Below, piece by piece: positions 1-5,454 of a DNA stretch of 9,327 nt (its first letter is position 1; the number at the start of each line of letters is the position of its first letter). The notes under the pieces were generated by a model. It made no database searches and was not told where the DNA came from. It saw nothing but the letters and a program-made list of their open reading frames with translations. Origin of the DNA: an uncultured Prevotella sp. (GTDB taxonomy: Bacteria > Bacteroidota > Bacteroidia > Bacteroidales > Bacteroidaceae); contig URDV01000078.1 of NCBI GenBank assembly GCA_900546605.1, positions 1 to 9,327 of the forward strand, in the 5' to 3' direction. Made by a program: the position numbers and the translations under genes.

Positions 1-54
1 CGCCGACCCTCTGCTTGTAAGGCAGATGCTCTGAACCAGCTGAGCTAAACGCCC
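1..54 (-). tRNA. tRNA-Val(UAC), 3' part cut off by window edge
   Basis: This is the 5' portion of a valine tRNA read leftward. It holds the acceptor 5' strand GGGCGTT, the D arm, the full anticodon arm with loop CTTACAA (anticodon UAC), the variable loop and the start of the T arm. All 54 visible bases are identical to the same part of the complete copy at 105-179, so this is a tandem duplicate. The T loop and the acceptor 3' strand lie outside the window. It starts 50 bases downstream of the first tRNA with no promoter-like motif seen between them, so both probably come from one precursor. Confidence 0.93.
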
Positions 55-104
55 TTACAATTATCAGTAAAATGCTTAATAAGAAAAACTTGTTTTCATG
101 AGAG

Positions 105-179
105 TGGGCGTTGACGGATTCGAACCGCCGACCCTCTGCTTGTAAGGCAGATGCTCTGAACCAGCTGAGCTAAACGCCC
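105..179 (-). tRNA. tRNA-Val(UAC)
   Basis: Complete 75-base cloverleaf read leftward: acceptor GGGCGTT/AACGCCC (7 bp), D stem GCTC/GAGC, anticodon stem TCTGC/GCAGA with loop CTTACAA giving anticodon UAC (reads GUA and probably other GUN valine codons), variable loop GGGTC, T stem GGCGG/CCGTC with one G-U pair and loop TTCGAAT, discriminator A. CCA is not encoded; the bases after the discriminator read CTCT, so CCA must be added after transcription. A strong Bacteroidota-type promoter lies just upstream at 201-232. The bases flanking this tRNA are complementary to each other (82-92 with 179-189). Confidence 0.97.
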
Positions 180-200
180 AAGTTTTTCTCAAAAGCGATG

Positions 201-232
201 CAAAAGTACGGACTTTTTTTTAACCCACCAAA
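201..232 (-). promoter_or_regulatory. Bacteroidota promoter of the tRNA-Val operon
   Basis: Read leftward, TTTG (232-229), a 20-base spacer and TACTTTTG (208-201) match the primary sigma factor consensus of Bacteroidota, TTTG-N19/20-TAnnTTTG. Transcription would begin near base 193-195, leaving a leader of about 14 bases before the tRNA at 179. Both elements and their spacing fit, and the position fits a stable-RNA gene. Confidence 0.85.
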
Positions 233-392
233 CATTTTGCTAAGTTTTTATGAAACTCTTCACAAGCAAAGCCCTCTACAGAGATTTTAAACAATTGATT
301 TTCAGACAATTACTATTACTATAGTATTTTCCATCTATGAACATATTTTTTCAAAATTCAGCAACAAGAGTCTTCATGTTGAAGTTTTTATG

Positions 393-400
393 TACATTTG
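393..400 (+). promoter_or_regulatory. Putative -7 element for pyrK-pyrD
   Basis: TACATTTG, followed by C, fits the Bacteroidota -7 consensus TAnnTTTG and lies 37 bases before the pyrK ATG, implying a leader of roughly 30 bases. I find no TTTG at the usual 19-20 base distance upstream, so this would be a weak or regulated promoter. The preceding region (180-437) is AT-rich, shows no gene and separates the divergent tRNA and pyr units. Confidence 0.5.
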
Positions 401-437
401 CAACACAATTCATACAACGTAACAATCACCCAGTACA

Positions 438-1220
438 ATGAAAAAATACGTCGGAGACTTGCGCATTGTGCAAATCGACACACCACGCCAAGGATACGTG
501 CTACTCAAGTTGACTCCGCTAAAGGGGCTACTACCCGAAATTCTGCCAGGTCAATTTGTTGAAGTACAAGTAAAAGACTCACCATCAACTTTTTTACGTC
601 GCCCTATTTCGGTCAACTTTGTTGATTATGAAAACAATCAACTATGGCTACTCATCCACGTTGTGGGCGATGGCACACGCAGTATGGCTGCATGCAAAGT
701 AGGCGACACCCTTAATTGCATGTATCCTTTAGGTAATGGTTTTACCATACCTGAAACAGATGGAAAGAAAGTACTGCTCGTTGGCGGAGGCGTAGGTACT
801 GCCCCCCTACTCTATTTTGGCAAAATACTTAAAGAGGCTGGCTGCGAACCAGTGTTCCTTTTAGGCGGACGCACTGGTGATGATTTAATGCAGCTCGACC
901 TTTTTGAACAATATGGTCGTGTATACGTCACCACCGAAGATGGTTCTAAAGGTGAAAAAGGTTTTGTAACGAATCATAGCATTTTGACAAAAGAAACGTT
1001 TAATAGCGTTTCAACTTGTGGCCCTAAACCTATGATGGTAGCTGTGGCTCGTTGGGCTGCCTCAACAAACACTACTTGCGAAGTCTCACTTGAAAACTTA
1101 ATGGCTTGCGGGTTAGGTGCTTGCCTATGCTGCGTTGAAAAGATGGCCGATGGTCATAACTTGTGTGTATGTAAAGAAGGTCCCGTATTTAACACCAACA
1201 AATTGTCATGGCTCAATTAA
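438..1220 (+). CDS. pyrK: Dihydroorotate dehydrogenase B, electron transfer subunit
   Basis: PyrK passes electrons from PyrD's FMN through a [2Fe-2S] cluster and FAD to NAD+, letting cytosolic class 1B dihydroorotate dehydrogenase reduce NAD during UMP synthesis. The 260 residues follow the ferredoxin-reductase-like plan: an N-terminal FAD barrel with the flavin motif RRPISV (residues 54-59), a nucleotide-binding domain opening with LLVGGGVGTAPL (113-124), the CGPKPMM segment (194-200), and a C-terminal cluster of cysteines at 224, 229, 231, 232, 243 and 245. C224-x4-C229-x2-C232 matches the known cluster spacing; the fourth ligand is C245 or C243. Length is normal for the family. The ATG follows an A-rich leader with no Shine-Dalgarno. 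Its 3' end overlaps pyrD by 13 bases, which supports coupled translation of a heteromeric complex. Confidence 0.96.
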   Translation: MKKYVGDLRIVQIDTPRQGYVLLKLTPLKGLLPEILPGQFVEVQVKDSPSTFLRRPISVNFVDYENNQLWLLIHVVGDGTRSMAACKVGDTLNCMYPLGNGFTIPETDGKKVLLVGGGVGTAPLLYFGKILKEAGCEPVFLLGGRTGDDLMQLDLFEQYGRVYVTTEDGSKGEKGFVTNHSILTKETFNSVSTCGPKPMMVAVARWAASTNTTCEVSLENLMACGLGACLCCVEKMADGHNLCVCKEGPVFNTNKLSWLN

Positions 1221-2116
1221 ATGTAAAAGTAGGAGGACTTGACCTCAAAAATCCTGTAATGACAGCATCAGGCACGTTTGGCTACGGGCTTGAATTTGCT
1301 GATTTTATTGATTTAAAACGTCTGGGCGGTTTTATAGTCAAAGGCACCACACTACACCCTCGTGAAGGAAATGACTACCCGCGTATGGCCGAAACTCCCT
1401 CAGGCATGCTTAATTGTGTTGGTTTGCAAAACAAAGGGGTTGACTATTTTTGTGAGCACATTTATCCACAACTTAAAGACATTCAAAGCAATGTATTGGT
1501 GAATGTATCAGGCTCGTCACCTGAAGACTACGCTGAATGTGCAGCTCGTATTGATGCACTTGAAAACATTCCTGGCATAGAATTAAATATATCATGCCCT
1601 AACGTTAAAGATGGCGGAATGGCCTTTGGGGTTACTTGCGAGGGAGCTGCAAGTGTTGTACGTGCCGTTCGTAAGCGTTACAACAAAACGCTAATAGTTA
1701 AACTTTCACCCAACGTAACCGACATTGCCTCAATAGCTAAAGCTGTTGAAGCCGAAGGAGCTGATAGCGTATCACTCATCAACACACTCATGGGCATGAG
1801 CATCGACATTGAGCATCGCAAATCACGCTTAAGCATTGGTACTGGCGGACTAAGCGGCCCATGTGTCAAACCCGTGGCTTTACGCATGGTGTGGCAAGTA
1901 GCCCGCGCTGTGAACATCCCTGTTGTTGGCTTAGGTGGCATAATGAATGCCACTGATGCTATTGAATTTTTAATGGCAGGAGCTACTGCCATTGAAATTG
2001 GCACAGCGAACTTTATTGACCCCACTACTACCATACGAGTAATAGAGGGTATGAATGAGTGGCTTGATAAGCACGGCATTAAAGATGTACATGAAATTAT
2101 TGGATGTATGAAGTAA
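1208..2116 (+). CDS. pyrD: Dihydroorotate dehydrogenase B, catalytic subunit
   Basis: This FMN enzyme oxidises dihydroorotate to orotate, the fourth step of pyrimidine synthesis. The 302-residue TIM barrel has class 1 landmarks: SGTFGYG (21-27), the FMN/substrate lysine in VKGTT (K45), the substrate segment NCVGLQN (69-75), NISCPNV with the catalytic-base Cys130, VKLSPNV in the middle, and the phosphate-binding end GLGGIMNATDA followed by AGATAIEIGT. A Cys rather than a Ser as base, together with the adjacent pyrK, places it in class 1B (NAD-linked, soluble) rather than the quinone-linked class 2. There is no N-terminal membrane extension. The start lies inside the end of pyrK, and the stop is followed 23 bases later by a strong terminator, so pyrK-pyrD looks like a closed two-gene operon. 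Confidence 0.97.
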   Translation: MAQLNVKVGGLDLKNPVMTASGTFGYGLEFADFIDLKRLGGFIVKGTTLHPREGNDYPRMAETPSGMLNCVGLQNKGVDYFCEHIYPQLKDIQSNVLVNVSGSSPEDYAECAARIDALENIPGIELNISCPNVKDGGMAFGVTCEGAASVVRAVRKRYNKTLIVKLSPNVTDIASIAKAVEAEGADSVSLINTLMGMSIDIEHRKSRLSIGTGGLSGPCVKPVALRMVWQVARAVNIPVVGLGGIMNATDAIEFLMAGATAIEIGTANFIDPTTTIRVIEGMNEWLDKHGIKDVHEIIGCMK

Positions 2117-2139
2117 ATCAACATCACACACATAAACTT

Positions 2140-2190
2140 AGCGTCAAGAGTTGTTATATAAGACGAGTCTTGACGCTTTGTTTTTTCTTT
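2140..2190 (+). terminator. Rho-independent terminator after pyrD
   Basis: A perfect 10 bp stem, AGCGTCAAGA (2140-2149) with TCTTGACGCT (2168-2177), encloses an 18-base loop and runs into a T-rich tract (2177-2190, interrupted by one G and one C). It closes the pyrK-pyrD operon. Confidence 0.85.
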
Positions 2191-2245
2191 AGGGGGTAAG
2201 CCTCTGTAATAGAGCAACTCATAAAGACAGGTTAACCGTATTTAA

Positions 2246-2423
2246 GTAGTTATTCAAAATTAGTTGATATGAATGGGTGCAGTATTTCGTTCAGAAACAT
2301 AGGTTGAAGAGGGAGCGTAGCGGGCTACGTGACCGATGGAAACTATGTTTATGGAGAAAGAATGCGACAAGGCATACCGACTAAATCTGAACACGATTAT
2401 ATAAACTAATTTTGAATACCTAC
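2246..2423. repeat. Long inverted-repeat element with conserved core (copy A)
   Basis: A non-coding 178-base element occupies most of the gap between pyrD and the membrane protein gene. Outer arms of 25 bases (2246-2270 and 2399-2423) are inverted repeats with 23 of 25 positions complementary. Inside, AAACATAG (2295-2302) pairs with CTATGTTT (2343-2350), and the tip carries a small hairpin, CGTAG (2316-2320) with CTACG (2325-2329) and a CGGG loop. The core at 2313-2342 recurs in diverged form at 9198-9229. I see no transposase or open reading frame in it. It could be a structured RNA or a miniature mobile repeat; I do not recognise a named family. Confidence 0.7.
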
Positions 2424-2473
2424 TTATTACCACACTTTTTCACACATAAAGGAATAATTTAAGTCGAAAGCAT

Positions 2474-2504
2474 TTTGTATTGCATGGGGTTTGCACTAAC
2501 TTTG
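2474..2504 (+). promoter_or_regulatory. Bacteroidota promoter of the membrane protein gene
   Basis: TTTG (2474-2477), a 19-base spacer and TAACTTTG (2497-2504) fit the Bacteroidota consensus. The transcript would start near 2510, only about 18 bases before the ATG at 2528. This places the upstream in-frame TTG at 2480 before the transcription start and decides the start codon. Confidence 0.8.
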
Positions 2505-2527
2505 CCCACGCAAAAACAATAAAAGAT

Positions 2528-3427
2528 ATGCAACAAACTATACTATTCAACAAAGATCGTAGCATAAAAGCATGCATGGCTGATGCATGGAAAATCATAG
2601 CACTCAATTGGCGTTCTTATCTTCGACTCACCTATCCATACTTGCTTTTAGCTGGCATAGCTAATGCTTTGTTTTTTGAAATTACACTTCAATACATTTG
2701 TCAACAAGCAGAACCAGCCTATCTGCTGATGCAGTCAGGTGGAGCTACCGATGTTATCAAGTGGATGGCTACCCCCAACGTAAGCAATGGCATTTACATG
2801 CTTTTTACCCTTTTACTCTCAATATTTGGTAACACTTGTTTGATTGTTAAGTTTTTCAACCTAATTCGCCACTATAGCAACAACAACGAAATGCCTAAGG
2901 CCATGCATCTATGGTTAAGCAAAAGCGACTATGGAGACATTTTACGCATCATAGGTTGCGTTGTTAGCTATGGTTTACCTACCATCATCATTGGTTCGTT
3001 AATTGTGTGGGCTGGACTAAAATGGCATCTTCTACTGCTTATCATATTACCATTCCTACTACTTTATGCAAGTGCAGCATGCTATTTGTTCACACTAAAG
3101 CACATACTTTTTGGGGTAGCTACAAAGCAGAGTGTAGTCTATTCTTTAAAGCACGCATTTGGGTTAGCTTTTATATTGCTTATACTAACAAGCATTCCCG
3201 TAATGTTTGTTTACATAGTAGTGCTCATGCCTCAAACAGTTTATGGTCTAAGCAGCATGGCTTACACACGTAGTCTAATAATGAGTGATGCTGCATACAT
3301 GCCTACATGGATGTCGATCTTCACCTTTTTGCTCAACATATGTGGCTATGCTATTACAGCCCTTGCTGGTAGTTATCAATTGTGGTGCATGAGTTTAAAA
3401 GTTAACACACGACATAGCATACAATAA
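2528..3427 (+). CDS. Six-helix integral membrane protein of unknown function
   Basis: The product is 299 residues long and I do not recognise a characterised family. A basic, amphipathic N-terminus (1-32, with NKDRSIKACMADAWK) precedes about six hydrophobic segments near 33-53, 88-112, 139-162, 166-190, 208-234 and 259-282. Segments 3 and 4 are separated by only a few residues. A hydrophilic loop around 113-138 carries RHYSNNNEMPK, and QSVVYSLKHAF (201-211) leads into the fifth helix. There are no catalytic motifs, Walker boxes or signal peptide. The reading frame extends up to a TTG at 2480, but the promoter at 2474-2504 lies inside that extension, so the ATG at 2528 is chosen. The gene has its own promoter and a hairpin after its stop, and so appears monocistronic, unrelated to the pyr operon before it or the glycogen genes after it. 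Confidence 0.85.
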   Translation: MQQTILFNKDRSIKACMADAWKIIALNWRSYLRLTYPYLLLAGIANALFFEITLQYICQQAEPAYLLMQSGGATDVIKWMATPNVSNGIYMLFTLLLSIFGNTCLIVKFFNLIRHYSNNNEMPKAMHLWLSKSDYGDILRIIGCVVSYGLPTIIIGSLIVWAGLKWHLLLLIILPFLLLYASAACYLFTLKHILFGVATKQSVVYSLKHAFGLAFILLILTSIPVMFVYIVVLMPQTVYGLSSMAYTRSLIMSDAAYMPTWMSIFTFLLNICGYAITALAGSYQLWCMSLKVNTRHSIQ

Positions 3428-3443
3428 AAAGAACACACACAAG

Positions 3444-3507
3444 AACACGTTGGTCGAATCTTTATACATTAAACACAACATGTATAAAAGAAATCGTTCA
3501 ACGTGTT
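3444..3507 (+). terminator. Two-tier hairpin after the membrane protein gene, possible terminator
   Basis: Outer arms AACACGTTG (3444-3452) and CAACGTGTT (3499-3507) and inner arms TTTATACAT (3461-3469) and ATGTATAAA (3480-3488) are each perfect 9 bp inverted repeats, separated by an unpaired internal loop. The following bases hold only a short T run (3511-3514), so intrinsic termination is plausible but not strong. The palindrome could equally be a bidirectional or RNA-stability structure. Confidence 0.45.
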
Positions 3508-3598
3508 ACCTTTTATATGTAAAGCATAAAAAACTTTACTCCAGAACATTTCAGAGAAATTAAGCTTTAGCAAAAAATAAAGTCTTTTTCTCATTTAT

Positions 3599-3629
3599 TT
3601 TGTATTGTCTTTAAATTACATTACCTTTG
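3599..3629 (+). promoter_or_regulatory. Bacteroidota promoter of the glycogen synthase gene
   Basis: TTTG (3599-3602), a 19-base spacer and TACCTTTG (3622-3629) fit the consensus. Transcription would start near 3635, about 15 bases before the ATG at 3651. This rules out the in-frame TTG at 3627, which is part of the -7 element itself. Confidence 0.82.
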
Positions 3630-3650
3630 CAGAGGTTATTACATTTTTTT

Positions 3651-5321
3651 ATGAAGAACGAACGTTTAGTTCCCGACTACATATTCGAAACAAGTTGGGA
3701 AGTTTGCAACAAGGTGGGCGGCATCTACACCGTGCTCTCATCGCGTGCCAAAACGCTAATGTCTAAATATCAAGATCGACTCGTATTTATCGGTCCTGAT
3801 TTAAAGCAACCCACGGCTAATGTTGATTTTTGTGAAGATGAGCGGTTGTTGCCCAATTGGAAAAGGGCTGCAGCAGATTTAGGCTTAAAGTGTAGAATTG
3901 GTCGATGGATGGTGCCAGGCAAGCCAGTAGCAGTGCTTGTTGATTTTACCCCCTTCTTTGAAATTAAAGATGACATCTATGCCGAAGCATGGAACCTATT
4001 CCGTGTAGACTCTCTACACGCATATGGCGACTATGACGAAGCTTCCATGTTTTCATACGCAGCAGGACGCTTTGTTGAAGCTATTACTGCACTTTGCTTA
4101 AAAAGCACTGACAAAATTGTTTATCAAGCTCACGAGTGGATGTCGGGATTAGGCATGCTCTTTTTAAAGCATCAAAATCCAAAGATTGCAACCATCTTTA
4201 CAACACATGCCACAAGCATAGGCCGTTCTATATGTGGCAACAATAAGCAGCTCTATGCTTACTTTGAAGGCTACAATGGCGACCAAATGGCGCAAGAGTT
4301 GCACATGGACTCTAAGCACAGCATTGAAAAACAAAGTGCTTGGCATGCCGACTGCTTTACTACCGTCAGCCGTTTTACTGACCGCGAATGTAAGCAGTTG
4401 CTTGACAAAGCGGTTGATGTGGTTCTACCTAATGGGTTTGAAAACGACTTTGTGCCCAAAGGCAGCCAGTTTACTATCATACGCAAAAAAGCGCGCCGAC
4501 GCATATTAGATGTAGCAAGTGCCTTAACAGGTTGCATCATGCCTGAGAACACACTAATTGTTTCGACTAGTGGTCGAAACGACTATCGATGCAAAGGGTT
4601 TGATGTATTCCTTGAGTCAATGGCCGAACTACGCGCACAGTTAAACGAGCAACTGAAAAATGACACACAACATCAAGTGTTGGCATTAATTGAAGTTCCA
4701 TGCTGGTTAGCTGGTCCACGCGAAGACCTGCAAGAGGCATTAAAACATAGCCCTGTAGGCAGCAATCAACCCTTGCCCAACCCTATTATTACGCATAACC
4801 TGCATAACCTTGACGAAGACCGCATAGTTGCTACCATTCGTCAATTAGGCATTGAAAATCGTCCTGAAGATAAGGTTAAAGTAATTCTTGTGCCATGCTA
4901 CCTTGAAGGCAATGACGGCATTTTTAACATGCCCTATTACCACTTATTGGCAGCCAACGATTTAGCTTTATATCCTTCTTACTACGAGCCATGGGGATAT
5001 ACTCCACTTGAAAGCTGCGCATTCCATACACCTTGTGTCACTACAGACCTTAGTGGATTTGGACAATGGGTAGATGAGGTCCTAGGACATGAAGGCCAAC
5101 TTACCGATGGTGTACGTGTTATTCATCGTGACGATAGTAACTACTTTGAAGTAGCACATGAAATATGCGACACTGTAAAGAGTTTGCTCTTTGCACACAC
5201 TAAGGAACGTAACGCTTGCCGTAAAAATGCAGCTGAGTTGGCTGATAAAGCTCAATGGAAACACTTCATTAAGTACTATTACGAGGCTTACGATTTTGCA
5301 CTACGAACAGCCTTAGGTTAA
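3651..5321 (+). CDS. Glycogen synthase, GT3 (eukaryote-like) family
   Basis: A retaining GT-B glycosyltransferase that extends alpha-1,4-glucan chains from a nucleotide-glucose donor in the cytosol. The N-terminal motif FETSWEVCNKVGGIYTVL (12-29) is the GT3 signature of yeast and animal glycogen synthases, not the KTGGL motif of ADP-glucose GT5 enzymes, so UDP-glucose is the expected donor (inference). Other landmarks are HEWMSG (161-166), FTTHATSIGR (183-192), the donor-phosphate R-x5-K pair R309/K315 in SGRNDYRCKGFD, and the E-x7-E motif at E446 and E454 (EPWGYTPLE). At 556 residues it is shorter than eukaryotic enzymes of about 700, lacking their C-terminal phosphorylated tail. The start is the ATG at 3651, set by the promoter just upstream. 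The phosphorylase follows 133 bases downstream on the same strand. Confidence 0.93.
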   Translation: MKNERLVPDYIFETSWEVCNKVGGIYTVLSSRAKTLMSKYQDRLVFIGPDLKQPTANVDFCEDERLLPNWKRAAADLGLKCRIGRWMVPGKPVAVLVDFTPFFEIKDDIYAEAWNLFRVDSLHAYGDYDEASMFSYAAGRFVEAITALCLKSTDKIVYQAHEWMSGLGMLFLKHQNPKIATIFTTHATSIGRSICGNNKQLYAYFEGYNGDQMAQELHMDSKHSIEKQSAWHADCFTTVSRFTDRECKQLLDKAVDVVLPNGFENDFVPKGSQFTIIRKKARRRILDVASALTGCIMPENTLIVSTSGRNDYRCKGFDVFLESMAELRAQLNEQLKNDTQHQVLALIEVPCWLAGPREDLQEALKHSPVGSNQPLPNPIITHNLHNLDEDRIVATIRQLGIENRPEDKVKVILVPCYLEGNDGIFNMPYYHLLAANDLALYPSYYEPWGYTPLESCAFHTPCVTTDLSGFGQWVDEVLGHEGQLTDGVRVIHRDDSNYFEVAHEICDTVKSLLFAHTKERNACRKNAAELADKAQWKHFIKYYYEAYDFALRTALG

Positions 5322-5454
5322 ATAGGGTGCTTCAAGTTTACACTTAAGCCCCACTTGTAAACAAAATGGAATGAACAGCCCATATGATATAAATAGGGTT
5401 TGTACCTCCACCCCATATTATTTACGCAAACAAAACAATCTTACATCATAACCA

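Noticed and set aside
1678..2217. Minus-strand open frame of 179 residues overlapping pyrD
   Set aside because: It lies almost wholly antisense to an unambiguous pyrD, has no recognisable domain and begins in the non-coding region containing the pyrD terminator; it is a shadow of coding sequence.
2246..2423. Insertion sequence or CRISPR array
   Set aside because: There is no transposase frame and no regularly spaced direct repeats; only inverted arms and a core are seen.
2480..2527. TTG-initiated N-terminal extension of the membrane protein
   Set aside because: A well-spaced promoter (TTTG-N19-TAACTTTG) lies within it, so the extension would not be transcribed.
3007..3273. Plus-strand 88-residue open frame inside the membrane protein gene
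   Set aside because: It is an alternative frame of a gene with clear transmembrane coding potential, with no promoter or domain of its own.
3519..3539. GTAAAG/CTTTAC inverted repeat in the glycogen synthase upstream region
   Set aside because: Six bp in very AT-rich DNA with no T run or other support; expected by chance.
3627..3650. TTG-initiated extension of the glycogen synthase
   Set aside because: The TTG is part of the -7 element TACCTTTG; the GT3 signature begins soon after the ATG at 3651.
5336..5362. GTTTACA/TGTAAAC hairpin as a terminator after glycogen synthase
   Set aside because: Only 7 bp, AT-rich, and followed by A-rich rather than T-rich sequence.
5394..5402. TAGGGTTTG as the glgP promoter
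   Set aside because: It has three rather than two bases between TA and TTTG and no TTTG at the right distance upstream, so it is not listed as a feature.
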